64,000 nucleotides of DNA from Eptesicus fuscus (taxonomy: Eukaryota > Chordata > Mammalia > Chiroptera > Vespertilionidae), in contig NC_072482.1 of assembly GCF_027574615.1 (NCBI RefSeq), forward strand, positions 9,707,501 to 9,771,500, given 5' to 3'. Under the pieces are notes generated by a model. The model was not told the origin of the DNA. It saw nothing but the letters and a program-made list of their open reading frames with translations, and made no database searches. Each line of letters starts with the position of its first letter. The stretch's first letter is position 1. Below are positions 35,271-48,289 of this stretch, in pieces. The position numbers were made by a program, and so were the translations under genes.

Positions 35271-35388
35271 AGCCACAGGTTTGTGTTTCACACTAGAGAA
35301 CTGGACCCAATAAAGTCTGACTCAAACATCACACTTGATTTACACAACCATCGTGTTGCTTTTGGACACTCAATACACTCAAAAGTCA

Positions 35389-35641
35389 CCCTATATAATA
35401 AAAGCCTAATATGCAAATCGACTGAACTGTGGAACGACCGGTCGCTATGACACACACTGACCACCAGGGGGCAGACGCTCAATGCAGGAGCTGCCCCCAG
35501 CCCACAGGCTCCAGGCCAGCCAAGGTGGGTGCCAGCGGGGGCCCCCTGATCACCCCGCCAGTTGCCCTGCAGATGGGCCCTGATCGCCAGCCAGGCCTAG
35601 GGACCCTACCCATACATGAATTTCGTGCACTGGGCCTCTAG
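35389..35641 (+). mobile_element. HeliBat-type Helitron, short, plus orientation
   Basis: ccctatataataaaagccta, atatgcaaatcgactgaact, cggtcgctatgacacacact and accaccagggggcagacgct are the classic HeliBat 5' region. It ends catgaatttcgtgcactggg then cctCTAG. At about 250 bp it is a compact non-autonomous copy close to the family consensus. Confidence 0.93.
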
Positions 35642-35734
35642 TTTCTAAATAAAATCACAATGTACAACCTAACTGTGTACACTTTTTATTTGCCAATAAT
35701 ACCTCAATAAAATTATGGGGAAAAGTAATTTCTA

Positions 35735-35758
35735 AATATTCTCGATCCATGTTTCTCT

Positions 35759-35799
<41 letters not shown>

Positions 35800-35815
35800 A
35801 TAAACATATCCTCAG
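35735..35815 (+). repeat. Ves SINE 3' end with CT run
   Basis: gatccatgtttctctttctc, a (CT)n run and caaatcaataaacatat match the tail of the Ves SINE; the tRNA head is missing. Confidence 0.6.
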
Positions 35816-36545
35816 GTGAGGATCTAAAAAGAATATAAAAGAATATGAGCCTGTGGGAACAGGGTTTCCTCCAGGCCCCAGGTCTTGCAGGACCTTCTCC
35901 TTGCTGATCTGTTGAGTCCTCACGTCTGAGGGTCTCTGAGCCTCTGCTCCTGCTGCCAGCATCGCTGGGTTCAGTTTCCCAGTTCCCACTGCTGAGAGCG
36001 AGACTCTAGTAGCCCCAGCTCATTCCTAGTTGAGCAACCCTTTTTGCCCCAGATCTACCCTAAGCTACCCTTGCATAGCTACCCTTGACTCAGATTCCTT
36101 CTCCTGATCATATCAGCCATGGCCGCAGGGCACAGTGTCCTAGCCACAGCACAGTTCCCTGGGTCACTCCCAACCCCTGGAAATGGTGGATGGGGCAGTT
36201 CTCCCTTATCAGAATCTGTGAGGATTGTAGGCACAGAAATGACATACTTGAACCCTTGCCCCAGATGTCTTCTCACACACAGCTTAACTTCTGGTAAGAA
36301 GTTAAAACATTCAGTGCCTGAAATTCCATCAGTCTTGGCCTAATTTCGGTAAACAAGGATCTTTTTTCATAACAAAATTCCTTCTAAGAAAGTTAAGATT
36401 TACTTACAGTGCCTGATAGCTAGCACTCAATAAATGTTAACTGAAATCGTGATGAATAAAGTCAATTCATCTCATTGTTTTCCTCTGAGAATAGCTACAA
36501 TGGGTGGAGACATTTTATGGACGAAGGCAGAAATTTCGTTTAGAG

Positions 36546-36600
36546 CAGCGGTCGGCAACTGGTGGTCCGTGAGGTCCGAAAGGTTGGCGACCCACCACTG
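36546..36600. mobile_element. 55-bp hAT mini-element
   Basis: cagcggtcggcaactggtgg at the start and cgacccaccactg at the end are inverted-repeat ends. Flanks gtttagag and gtttggag agree at 7 of 8 bases. Almost nothing remains between the ends. Confidence 0.75.
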
Positions 36601-36974
36601 GTTTGGAGCACAGGAAATCTGGCAGGACGCTGGGAACGGGTGTGATAGCTAAAGGACCTCACAGATCACGGACGTCTGGAGCACAGCGGGGAGTGCAGAA
36701 GGTGGGAAGTAAAAAGGCAGTGCCTCTCACCTTCCACACCTCAGCCCCCCGACACTGACCAGGACAAACACACCTCCCGGCGGCCAGGGAGAAAGAGGTG
36801 ACGCCGCAGAACACTGCCCAGAGGCCGGACGGGACGAGGCCTGAACACATCCACCGATTCAGTGGCATGAACCTCCCTGGTGACCTTAGCAAAGGGCTGC
36901 AATAAAATGAAATAAAAGATGTAAGTGCAGTCATGTGATACAGCAATTTAAGGATCAAGGGACTGCAAAAGGCA

Positions 36975-37135
36975 GACCTGCTCTAGTCTCAGCCCCGCAA
37001 CCTAATTGCTGTGTGACCCTGCAGAAGTCCATTAAACGCTCAGAGCCTGGCTTTCTCGTCTAAAGCGGGAATAGCGATACCTATCTACCTGTAGGGCTAT
37101 TGCAAAAATTAACCGAGACAATACACGTGAAAGTT
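36975..37135 (+). repeat. MIR SINE
   Basis: ctgtgtgaccctgcagaagt, gctcagagcctggctttctc and ctacctgtagggctattgc follow the MIR consensus. Confidence 0.75.
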
Positions 37136-37139
37136 CAAT

Positions 37140-37828
37140 GAGATTGACACAGCTCTACATAAAAGGAAATGCATTCTCAGTGTTACCACACAGCAATGGG
37201 TAAATCTGCCCATGTTTCTTAGCAAGAAGCACACTAAACATAGGACCAAAAACACCCGGCCAAGCATAAAAGGAAAGGCCACGTTCCCTGCGAAGGACAG
37301 ACATCCTGCGAAAGGAGCTCTGCTCCGAGTAAAGCAACTTAGGACTGAGGAAGGCATGTACACCTGCAAGTGACAGAGCACTGGGTACATGTGTTGCTGT
37401 ATTTCCCCAAACGATTTAAACATCATACTTTAGGTATGTTTGTGCTTTTTACCACAGTCAATTATAAATTCAAGCAATTACGGAAGAACCGTGCTTGTTG
37501 TAACCAATCCCACACATTCACGCAGGAAGGATTTTTGCAGAGGGCTTTGCATTCTCTTCTCTTTCTTCACAGGCCATTCTTCTGAAGAATATTAAAGTGA
37601 ATGATAACAACCAGAAATATCTTTGGATTATCTGTGAATGCATTCTCAACTCCTAAAATAGAGATCCATGATAAGAATTGCAAACGTGTGCCTCAGAAGA
37701 AACCAAATCTAAAACAACTCAAGGGGAAAAAATTCATGAAGAAAAACATTCATTACTTGGTAAAACCCTGAATTGGATTGGAAAATCTTTTTCTACGGAA
37801 ATGTTGGTGGGGAGCCCACAACGGATTA
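37140..37828. other. KIF6 intron 3, no recognised element
   Basis: Minus-strand frames at 37109-37426 and a plus frame at 37370-37585 overlap and match no known domain. Confidence 0.4.
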
Positions 37829-37829
37829 A

Positions 37830-38055
37830 GAGCTAATACTTACTGAGCACGTACTATGTCCAGGGACATGTGTTTTTTCCTGTGAAGTTCATCTGATCAT
37901 CATGGCAAATGAAGTAGCTATTGAAGTGTCATTTTCCCCATTTACGGATAAAAGACTGAGACACAGACAGATTAATTTGTCGAGAGCCACACAGCTATTA
38001 AGTATTAAAGCGGGAAGCTGAAGCATGCATCAGTTTCTGGTTTCTCTGTTCTTTC
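37830..38055 (-). repeat. MIR SINE, antisense
   Basis: gctaatacttactgagcacg, tccccatttacggataaaag and gagccacacagctattaagt are the reverse complement of MIR. Confidence 0.7.
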
Positions 38056-38304
38056 TAATCACACTGCAAGTACTAACAACAGAGTAGGAAACCAGGACGG
38101 GTGCCCTTCTGAACACCAGGCCCTGACAGGTCTCATGCCCTGAAGCCTATCCTGACAATATAATAGGTGCTTCAATTTATCTGAGAAATAAAGGCGATGT
38201 AAAGGATAAACATCAACTTCAAAATTGTAAAGGTGTTTAAAGTGCACCTCAGCTCTCTGAGAAAGATCCCACTGAAGACAGACAGACGGGTACCTGTGTG
38301 AAGT

Positions 38305-38482
38305 GTTACTCCCAAACCTCAGCGTGCATCGGAATCACCGGGAGGGCTTGTGGAAACACGGGCTGCCCTGCCTCAGTAGGTCTGATGAGGCCTGTGAACC
38401 TGCGTTTCTACCGCGTTCTCAGGTGATATGGATGCTGCTGGTCCAGGGACCACACTTTGAGAACCACGAGACTAGACCAAAA
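38305..38482. repeat. MER5-like hAT-Charlie element
   Basis: cctcagcgtgcatcggaatc, aggcctgtgaacctgcgttt, tgatatggatgctgctggtc and accacactttgagaaccac match MER5A in reverse order. It is ancient and inactive. Confidence 0.7.
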
Positions 38483-38689
38483 AAAGCAGCCATCTATCGT
38501 GTTATTTTAGATGCACTGAAAAGGCCTCTGTCCAAAAAGCCCTTCAGAAAGGAACCAAAAGTAAAACTCCTTTTACAAGAAATAAAGCCTGTCACGAATG
38601 CATTCAGCAGGCGTGAGAAGGCTACGGCTCCTAAGGATGACCCTCTGTGCGCTAACTCTCTCACTCAACAGGGAGCTGACCTGCTCCAG

Positions 38690-38910
38690 GAGCTGGGGTG
38701 CAGTGGCGAAACAGGAGAGAGTCTTTATCTTCATGAAGTTTACACTGGAGTGGGCAGAGGCAGGCAATAAACAACTGCGTGTAGGGCATAGTTGGTGGTA
38801 CACGCTATAAAGAACGGACAGAGGCCATGAGCAAACCTGGGAGCGGAGAGCTCTGGGCAGAGGGCCCAGCAAGTGCAAAGCCCTGAGCTGGGAACACACG
38901 TGATGCGTTT
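38690..38910 (-). repeat. L2 3'-region fragment
   Basis: cttcatgaagtttacactgg, ggcagaggcaggcaataaac and agcaagtgcaaagccctgag match the antisense L2. Confidence 0.65.
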
Positions 38911-40770
38911 GAGGGATAGCAATATAAAAGATAAGGTTTTAAACTGTTTATGAATGAGGGAAGTTTTCTACTAACCTCCAGAATTGATGGGCAAAATGAT
39001 ACTGAGTTTGTGACTTTCAGAGTTTGGGAAAAAGTGGAGAGAGCTCTCATCCACACTCAACGTGCAGATAATTTCTCTTCTCTACTCTGGTATCGAAGTG
39101 TTTGGACAACCCAACGTCACACAAAGGTGTAGATGCAAATACCCCTGGCTTTTGTTTTCCTTTTGTATTTCGTGTTCATCTGCTTGGCAGTAGGGGAAGT
39201 GCTGAGGAGAGAAGCCAGGTCTGCAGGCTGCCAGGGGAGAAATGGGGGGCGGGGGGAGAAGAGGTTGTGGCAGAAGGGAGCTTGCTCCACCCCCTGCTGA
39301 ACATTCCCCCTCCCACTCACACTGATGGCTTCCTAGTGCGAGGCCTGTGGCTCTCTGCCCTCACATTTGTGCTGCCTACAAGCTCTCACCTCATGTACAG
39401 GTGAGGCTGCATGTGCCAAGGTGTTAACACCCTGGAAGCAGCCTCCGAACATTGAGGAACAGGTGTTTCTTTGCCCTTTTGGTGGGACAACTCTGAGGCG
39501 CAGCCCCCTGTGTCCCCTCTGTCCTCCAGAGAATACCAGTGGGACCGAGTGCCTTAATGTACCTAATAGCAGCTTCTTTTCCTTCCATCTCACCTCCTCA
39601 CTTCCCTACTGGTGCCTCCTGGCCTTACCTCCCAAATCAGCTACTGTTACTAGAATCCCAGCTTCAGAATCTGCTTGGGGGGCGGGGGGCGGGGGATGCC
39701 ACACTAGGACAAGTCCCTTCTCACGGAGGAGTCATATCACTGTAGCATCTCTGATCCACCAGTCAGTCCTTCTACTCTCTTTCGAATTCCAGCAATGCTT
39801 TTTATCTTCCCACGGACCCAGAGATTCCCACCCCGTGTACTTACGCTGTCACAGAACTCAGCCTCCATAACCACACTGCTCCCCACAACTCCCAGCCTCC
39901 ACAACCTCACTGCTCCCCACAACTCCCAGCCTCCACAACCTCACTGCTCCCCACAACTCCCAGTCTCCACGACCATACCGCTCCGCACAACGCACAGGCC
40001 ATTTCTTAGAGGTATTTTATCTAACGAATTACAATTAGCTTTAACTTGTAGCTATCACCACCACATTTCTTGATTGGTCATTCTTAAAAAGAAACATCCA
40101 GAATTAGACTCATTTGTTTACCCACGATAATAAAGTCCATATTTGCAATGTGCATGGTTAGTACAGTCCGTGCTTGTTAGACGGGCTGCCATTGCTGTCT
40201 CCAAATTCCCCAGCTGTAGGTGGAGAGGCAAGCTCACCCTCTTCTCTGGTGGAGTACCTCAAGCTCATTATCTTGAATAATTTCACGATTTGAAGCTGAT
40301 TGGTTTTCCTGTTTTTAACCACAGACCCATGTTTTTAGTTAGAAATGTAATTTAAGAAGTGTTCAACTTGAAAGTTAGTAAAATCCCAAAAGCCAGAAAT
40401 GTAATGTTATCAAGAAATTAGTGTCGCAGGAAGTGGAGCCAAGCATCGGTGCATGTTTATAAACAATGCGTCTGGTGAAATGGAATTGTGGCCGGAAGTT
40501 GAACAGATCAGTGGGAGTCAATTGGGTTTTTGTAGAATTCCGTTGTGACCAGTGTTTTCTGCTTGAAAGCCAACTTTGAGAAAAACAAAGTATTTACTAC
40601 CAGGCATGTTTTTGTGAATTTCAAATGGGATTAGCTTTATTTGAGTCCCAGGGGGGGAGAAGTTCTAATCTAATAATATAGATTACTTCATTTGCTGACT
40701 AGAACATCACAGAACAAATGACACAAAATTCTCATATCTGGGAATATTAATTTTTTGTTCAGAAATAATT
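38911..40770. other. KIF6 intron 3; small tandem repeat at 39870-39970
   Basis: A unit ctgctccccacaactcccag then cctccacaacctca repeats about three times at 39870-39970. The overlapping frames at 39333-39870 have no domain. Nothing else was identified. Confidence 0.5.
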
Positions 40771-40774
40771 ATAA

Positions 40775-42180
40775 ATAACTTTTTAAATAACAGGAAGTTA
40801 CAAAGAGAGTATGGAGTGATTCTGTGTACCCTCTCCCCAAAGTCCCCCAGTGGTTACATCTTGTATAACTATAGCATATTATCAAAACTGACAATGGTAC
40901 AGTATGGTTGTAAAGTTCTATTTGGTTTTGAACAGCAACCATTGCAATCAAGATACACCACCTCTGTCACAACAGAGATCTACTGATGGTGACATCTGAC
41001 CAGTTTGAATAAAGAGTAGCAACCTCACTTCCCTCTAAGATCCTTCCCACTCCCCTGTTTATAATATAATTGCCATCAGACAATGCTGTCATTTTTGCTT
41101 CGATTGTCAAAGATATATTTTTTTAACTCAAGAGGAGGAAAGTTAATTTTATTCATGCATATTTTTGCTCATTCCGTTATTCTTTCTGCCTTTCTAATGT
41201 CCCAAGATGCGTTCCTTTTCATTTCCCTTCTTTCCAAGAAATCCCTTCTTTCAGGGGAGGTATGCTGGTGACTCCTTGTCTTAGTTTTCCTTTGTCTGCA
41301 AACATCTTCACTTCTCAGGATAGGATTCTGGGCTGAGAGTCCTTTTCTCTCATCACCTGCTACTTTCTTCTAGACTCCATGATTTCTGATCAGAAATCCA
41401 CAGTAATTCAAACTCTTTTTCCCAGTAGGTGATGGATCATTTCTCTCTCATTGCTTTCAGATTATTTCTTTGCTTTAGTTTTCTAAAGTTTGACTATGAT
41501 TTGTCTTGGAGTGGATTTCTGTGAGTTTATCCTGTTTCTTGAAGCTCTGGGTTTATGACATTTGCCAAATTTAAAGGATTTACAACCATAACTTTTTAAA
41601 AACATTTCAACCCTACTCCCTTTCTCCCCTCTCCTCTGGGATTCGATGACATGCATGTTAGACCTTTCACAGCAGTTCTCACAGGTCCCTGAGGACCTGT
41701 TCCTTTTTCAGCCTGTTTTCTTTCTGTTCAAATTTGTTGATTCTTTCCTCTGATCTCTCCATCCACCATTTTTTTTTAAATTTCAGTTATTATACTGTTC
41801 AGTTCTAAAATTCTCACATGGTACTTTTTTAGATCTGTTTTTGGTTAGTTGGTTGGTTTGCTGAGATGTTATATTTTTTCATTTGTTTCAAGCATGTTCA
41901 TAGTTGCTTGTTGAAGCTTTTTCACAACAGCTATGTGAGAACCCGTGTCGCATCATTCCAAGACCTGCGCTTCTGTGTCCTGGCATCTGTGGTTGTTTCT
42001 TCTCATGCCGGGGGACCTTTTCCTGGTTCTTGACATTTGATGCGTGGTTTCACTGTATCCTGGAGAGTTTGGGTATTATGCTGTAAGATTCTAAATCACA
42101 CTTAATTCTTCTGTTTGAGCAGGCCTCCTCTAACACGCTGCTAGTTCCTCATCAGTGGAGGGGCCTCACTCCTGCAGGTG
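40775..42180 (-). repeat. Old L1 fragments, antisense
   Basis: tggttacatcttgtataact and atagcatattatcaaaactg are L1 3' antisense. The 41450-41830 segment (gtttgactatgatttgtctt, tttcagttattatactgttc, agttctaaaattctcacatg) is the antisense of the L1M 5'/ORF1-proximal region. Probably two pieces. Confidence 0.65.
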
Positions 42181-42889
42181 AGTTGAGATTTCAGCCTCCC
42201 TTCAAGGCCTCCACGGACACCTCCCTAGACAGGAGCGGGAGGGCACCATGCTGCTCGTCACTGACACCCCCCAGGGTGGGGAGGCCCAGCTACTGGTGGA
42301 TGGTGGTGACTTCAGGGTCCCCTGTGACTTGCACTGACAACTTAGTGCCTCCCCTGAGACCGCCCTGGCAGTGGGGGGGTCAGGCACCTTGCTACAGCCC
42401 GACCTTGGCCAACAGGATGGCGGCTGGGGCTGTGGGTTTGGTCCACGGTGTTTGGATGGGGCAGCACAACTAGCTTCTAAAGGTTTCTGCCTTGCTAGGC
42501 TGTCCCTGCCCTGTCCTCTGGCTGTAGAGGGCAGACTCTTCTTATCACTTGTGTCTCAGCCTATTGGTGTTTCTGGATTGCCAGTTTCTATAGCATCCAT
42601 TCTTGGATATATGAGGGACCAAAACAAAACAAAACAAAAACACACACACACACACACAAAACAAGCAAACAAACCAAAAACACCAGGAAACTCACCTCCA
42701 TGCCTCAGTCTACCTTTTCACTCCACCTTTCAGAGCCCTTTAATGTTTCTTTAAATGTAATATCCAGAGTTTTAGTTGTACTTAGTGAGAGGAATAGAGA
42801 GAAGTGTGTCCACTTCCGCTTGGTCTGGAGCCAGAAGTCAATGGGCATATTTTTAAAGTGGCAAAGGAATAGAGATCTTTAATTTTTCA
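42181..42889. other. KIF6 intron 3; A4C/AC low-complexity tract at 42620-42680
   Basis: aaaacaaaac repeats followed by (AC)n at 42640-42656. No coding or element signal. Confidence 0.45.
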
Positions 42890-43070
42890 TCACTGACACT
42901 GAGCAGGCATTGAAGTACCTTCATGTGCATTCTTGCATCCTCGAAGCAACCTAGCATGCTGGTATTACAGCATCCCCTTTCTCAGAGGGCACAGGTGGCT
43001 CAGAGGTGACAGGTCTGATGCAGTCACACAGTGAATTTATCAGAGGGCTGGGCCAGAATGATGTTATTCC
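42890..43070 (-). repeat. MIR SINE, antisense
   Basis: ggtattacagcatccccttt, ggtggctcagaggtgacagg and gtcacacagtgaatttatca resemble MIR in antisense. Confidence 0.55.
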
Positions 43071-45500
43071 ACTTGATGGTGAATGTTGTGAGCCAGACCT
43101 GGTAGAAGCATGAGTGTGCAGAGGTGAGTAACTGACCAATGAGACTTTATTTTATTCTCTAAATACTCCCCTGTGGCCTCCTCCTCTTCCATCTGGTCTC
43201 CTCATCTTAAAGGTGTAGGATCTCTTCTCTGCTTGCTCAGCAGGACTGGGCGAGCGGTGCAACCCAGAGCATCATCAGCAAAGCCTGTTTCCTAGAGCCA
43301 AGGTGAGCGCCCAGCAGGGCAGGGGGCTGTGCCTCCTATGAGAAAAGCCTTTCTCCCATCAGCCAGGGCACAGGGCACGGGGCACGGGGCACGAGCAGTC
43401 TCACACATCCTCCTCCCAGGGGAGACGGCAGCCCTGCAAGCTTTCCTTTTCCCTCACCCTCGTCGTAGTGCAAATCGAAAGGCTACACTTGCTATTGCTC
43501 ATCGACGGTAAATTTAAGGTTAAAAAGCAATGGTTCCCAAGGTGACGGCTAGCTTTTCAAAACCCACCCCGGTTGCCTTACTGCAGAGCCGATGCTTTAC
43601 TGCCCAGTGCCAGCCACGGGGGCCTGTGCCACTGACGTGACCAATGCTAGCAGCGTGCACCCTGTTCCTGCACCGTGTTCCTCTGAAACACCACATTCTC
43701 CCCAAATCTCTCCCTGGAAACTTGTTTATTCCCAAATAAAATAAATGTCCTCTGACCCAAGCTTTTAGGTAGAACATAAGTTTGGCTGGAAAACTGGAAT
43801 TCTGCAGATTTACATGTGATAAGATCTCAGAAAAGTCTAGACTCCAAAGTCATCTCCCTAAATCTTCCAGTAAAATGGACCTTCCAGGACAATGCGCCAT
43901 GTTTGGCCTGGGCTTCGGGCCTCCCCTGATAGACCACTCCAGACCCCGGAGACCAATGGACTCCAGAAGCATAACCCCTGGTAAAACATCAACTGAAACT
44001 GCGAACCCCTTGATATGATGTGATACCATTCACATCCACCATGCGCATCTGTGGACCTACTGAAGACTCTCTACGAAAATTAGTCCAAAACCAGTGAGCA
44101 AAATTCACATGATAAACAGCTTTTTTTAACATTACTAAAAAATATAGGATATATTTCAGGAAAACTAAAGTTCCCAAGAGGCAGCATGTGAAGTACTTCC
44201 TAATGGAGATGTATTAAATAATAACCACACAGATTCTTCTCCTTAATTTCCAATGATACAAAGTTAAAGCTTCACAACTTCTCACCCCCAGCCATGCAGC
44301 TCGGCCGTCATGTCACTGATCTGGGTTAAATAGGAAAAGATGAGTCTTAATTAATGGGATTCCTGAACTATAGAATTTGGGAAAGAGATAGGATGGATTT
44401 TATTCAGCTTTAATTGTATACAGTAAGCAGAATTAAGCTACAGTGTGTTGACCAACCAAACAGCTGCCAAGGGCCTATATGGAGTGACTGGACTGTCTGC
44501 TGGGAATTTGTCTCTGAGGGTGATAGCAGGCATTTTTGTTTAACATCTAAAATGGCAGTTTCTATGCACCTGGCCTGCCGAATTGTATAATTCTTAAACC
44601 AGTTTTTAAGTTGTGAGATAAACATTTCTTTAACTATCGTGTATAAATGAGACTATTGATATTTGATGTTTACCATTTCAAAGTCACACAAGTTAAGTCT
44701 GCATTAAGTGTGCACATACTGTATATAATATACTTAAAGTCAATGAAAACAGTGACCCCCCACCCCAGGTTCTTAATTACTAAGTTAATCTGCTTAATAG
44801 CCCTCTCCTTCAGAGCGGGGTCAAAGGAGAACACGAATCTGCCTCCGTCTGCCCAGCCACTGCTGCAGCTCACCGCTCGCAGACAGGAGCCGGAGGGTGA
44901 CGGTGACCTTGGTGGCAAGCATCCCAGGAGGAAAGAGGGCCTCACGGCCAGCAGGGGAGCTCAGGGCACACCCTCGCAGACAGCACGTGCCTTCCATCCC
45001 CGCACACGCCGGGGTGAACCCAGGGAACACAGGCAGCACCTCAGACACACAATGGCACTCTCCGTGACAGAAAGAGCCCCCACTGAGAACCCCCGTGTAT
45101 CCGAGGCAACCTGCACCGAGAGAGCCCCGCACTGGGCAGGAGGGGAGCGTCCACGTCCACGTGAGGGAAGAAGACAGGAGCACGAGCCATGTGCTAAAAG
45201 GAGAGCACGCTAGTCTTCAGAGGGAAAAGGGAGGACACCCCGTCCTTACACAAGACTAGACCGGCTTTCATTCCTCTAAATGAAAATAAAATTGTAAAAA
45301 TTAAAAACGTAAGGGGTAGGTGACAGAGAATGCACATGGCTAAAAGCAACTTATTGTGCTTGCAGACTGAACTGGCCAAGTCTCCCAGAACCCAGAACCT
45401 AAAGAGATTGAAACTGAATGGACCGTTACAATAGGTGAAGGACAGCCCCAGTGTTTCTGAAACCGGAAGTTCCAGAGAGAAAGAATGGCTACGTTGGAGG
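43071..45500. other. KIF6 intron 3, no recognised element
   Basis: This includes a GC-rich patch (44820-45213) where one + frame of 188 codons is open opposite minus frames. Composition explains it, and no domain, splice motif or start context supports a gene. Short repeats of gcacgggg occur at 43372-43394. Confidence 0.4.
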
Positions 45501-45518
45501 AAAGGAAATTATTTTTTT

Positions 45519-45757
45519 TTTTTTTTTATATAAATTTTTTTTTAAAAATATATTTTATTGATTTTTTACAGAGAGGAAGAGAGAGGGATAGAGAGTTAGA
45601 AACATCGATGAGAGAGAATCATCGATTAGCTGCCTCTTGCACACCCCCTACTGGGGATGTGCCCGCAACCAAGGTACATGCCCTTGACCGGAATCGAACC
45701 TGGGACCCTTGAGTCCGCAGGCCGACGCTCTATCCACTGAGCCAAACCGGTTTCGGC
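45519..45757 (-). mobile_element. Ves SINE, minus orientation, young
   Basis: Reading right to left it has gccgaaaccggtttggctca, a B box (ggttcgattcc in reverse) and catcgatgtttctaactctc. Its A-rich tail lies at the left end. The duplication gaaattatttttt borders it on the right (45758-45770) and reappears at the left (about 45505). Confidence 0.93.
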
Positions 45758-45779
45758 GAAATTATTTTTTAATTATCAA

Positions 45780-46790
45780 AATAATTATCAATGTGACAAC
45801 CCTGAGCTTGACTATAAGACTTTTCAGATTGAAATGGCTGGAGGAGAGATAAGAATACACACGAAAACAATGTACCTAGACTCACTGATATAAATGTCGG
45901 AAAAACAAGTAAAAAGAAAAAACTCCCTAAAACACCCAGAAAGTGAAAACTGGCATTTCCTAAAAAGAAATGAGACACGGGTGGACAGTGTCATCCCTCA
46001 GCAACACTGCATGCAAAGAGACCATGGGGCACGCTCTTCACAGAGGTCAGAAAAAGGAACTTGTAACCCAGAATTCTACACCCAAATTGCCATTTGACTG
46101 TGAAGGAAAACAAAAGATTTCAGAAAGCCCCCCCAATCTTGAATTCTCACTAAAAAATCATTAGAGGATGGTTAACTAAAAAGGGATCCAAGAACTAGGC
46201 ATGAGTATAAGAAACAGTGATGAGCAAAGAAAAAAAAAGGAGACAGATTTAAATAAGTGCTGATAATAAAAATGATTAATAGAGATGCAGAATGAAACTC
46301 GCAGTTGATTTCAACATTTGAAGTGGTAGGGGAGCAGGAAAGACAAAATAAAAGTGTGCTAAGGTCCCTGAGACCAACAGAGAGACAGACAGAGAGAGAG
46401 ACATTTCAGATATGGAGAAAAGCACAAGTAAGTTTATATGTGAATTTACACTGCGCAGATGTGCTGAAGTGCAATGCACACCTTGAGGGAAAATGGAAAG
46501 TACTAGCAGCAACGAAGAGCACAAACCAGCCAACAGCTCGGAGGGGAAAAATGGGGAATGATAAATGGAAAACATAAGTCAAGACAGGAGGGACACCTCC
46601 AAATACCATTACAGCAATCACAATAAGCATAAGCAGGTGAAAGTAGCCAATTAAATTTGGCTAAAAAGGCAAAAGCCAGCTATATTTTATTTACCAAACC
46701 TATACTTAGAAACAAAATGTCCCAGGGCAGTTGAATTAAGAAATCACGAAAGATAAACCACATGAAGGCCAACAGAAAACAAACATTAGC
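45780..46790 (+). repeat. Old HAL1-like remnant
   Basis: A segment translating to GTCNPEFYTQIA (about 46052-46095) resembles the ORF1-end region of HAL1/L1. It is followed by a non-coding 3' part. Strongly decayed; tentative. Confidence 0.35.
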
Positions 46791-46964
46791 AAAAACAGCT
46801 TCGGGGGAAATGGGATACAAGGAGGAAAGTCTGGACCAAGAGGCCTGTTTCCTGTTGATGGAAGATGTGACCCCGGGGGACCACTTGGGCAGCCGGGATC
46901 AAGATGCGCCTGCCTGTCGCTTTTTACATCGCGTCATCGTTGGGTTGTGTGTCTTTGTAAGTCC

Positions 46965-47480
46965 GTGAACAAAACAAACCCCCAGCCTTCATGAAGCTTC
47001 GATCTAGTGCAGTGGTTGGCAAACTCATTAGTCAACAGAGCGGCAAACCGCGGCTGGCAAGCCGCATGTGGCTCGCGAGCCGCAGTTTGCCAACCACTGA
47101 TCTAGTGGAAGGCAGACAGACAGAAAACTGATGAGCAATCGAACTATACAGCGTCCGCTGGTGCCCAGCGCTGGAAAAAGGAAACAGGGAAGGATGACAG
47201 AAAGCGGTTTCAAATGGGTGACAAAGGACGCTCTCACTGAGAAGGGGGCACATGAGCAGAGACCTCAAGGAGCTGAGGAGACACCTGTGCGGATTCTGGA
47301 GGAAGAACGCTCCATGCAGAGGGCACAGCGAGAGCCGAGGGTGACGGGGGCTCGGGCTGGGAGAGGTGGTCCTCATGGGAGGAGAAACAGACATCCGGGA
47401 AACGGGAACCAAGGTCCCTCCCGGGAGGACTTCAGGAAGTTTCAAAATAAGACGCCTGAGATCAACCACCTGAAAAGGGA
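46965..47480 (-). repeat. L2 fragment split by a hAT element
   Basis: cccagccttcatgaagcttc before and gatctagtggaaggcagaca after the hAT are contiguous in L2 (antisense). It continues with tgagcagagacctcaaggag and agagggcacagcgagagccg. Confidence 0.65.
47010..47099. mobile_element. 90-bp hAT mini-element, almost palindromic
   Basis: Ends cagtggttggcaaact and agtttgccaaccactg are perfect 16-bp inverted repeats, with atctagtg duplicated exactly on both sides (47002-47009, 47100-47107). The centre (cggctggcaagccgcatgtg, gctcgcgagccgc) is itself hairpin-like. Confidence 0.95.
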
Positions 47481-47669
47481 CACAACCTTAAAGATTACGT
47501 AAAAAGGGAGGCTTTTAGGAAAGTGTGACATCCTGTCTAGGAGTCGTGAATTTAACCTAAAGACCTGTTACTGGATTCCAACTATGAGTAAAAACAGCTT
47601 AGGCCTCCTCAATTGCATTTCACCCACGGCGCGGAAAGAATATTCAAAGAGAAGGGCTTCTTTAACAGG

Positions 47670-47925
47670 TTTCGGGGTCTGATGCACAGCGTGGTGATTA
47701 TGACTAATAATCCTGCGCCACAGGCTTGAATGCTGTCATGAGAGCAGATCTTAAATGTTCTCACCATAATGTAACTATGTGATGAGATGGAGAGCCGTAG
47801 TTACTACTGTAGTGATAATCATTTTGCAACTTATAACTGTTTCAGATCAACACGTTGTACACCTTCAATGCATACAATGTTACATGTCAATTATATCTCA
47901 GTAATAAAGTTTGGGGGAAGGGGAA
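47670..47925 (+). repeat. L1 3' end, plus orientation
   Basis: tcttaaatgttctcaccata, cacgttgtacaccttcaatg and tgtcaattatatctcagtaa match the L1 3' tail. Confidence 0.65.
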
Positions 47926-48289
47926 GGGCTTGGTTTGAAAAGGATTCATGCAACAGGAGTCTGAGAGAAAAATGTGCTTCCAACAGCGTTCCTGGGAAAG
48001 GGTTTACTGATCAGTGGACTTGAAAAGGGGTTATTTAGCAGCTAGCTCTCATTTTAATCGTAAAGATTGGTATATCCGGGGATAATTAGGTCACTGAAAT
48101 CACCCAGTTGATTTCAGGGTCGGAAAGCAACCTCATTAAGTAGTAGCTTCTGTGGAGGTTCCCTGCAGGAGGGGAGTGTCAGCCCCATGGGGACTTTGCC
48201 AACATACATGAGTAAAATGGCATTGTGATTTACGCAGTATTCTCAGGTGGTGCTGTCCTTAGGGTCATCAGACTGAAACTATCTGGACA

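Noticed and set aside
41035..41070. Minus-strand word resembling the kinesin P-loop coding pattern (acaggggagtgggaagg)
   Set aside because: The correct reading frame does not give TGSGKT, and the surroundings are an old L1 fragment.
44647..45213. 188-codon + frame in a GC-rich patch
   Set aside because: Opposing minus frames are also open, composition explains it, and no domain, splice signal or promoter was seen.
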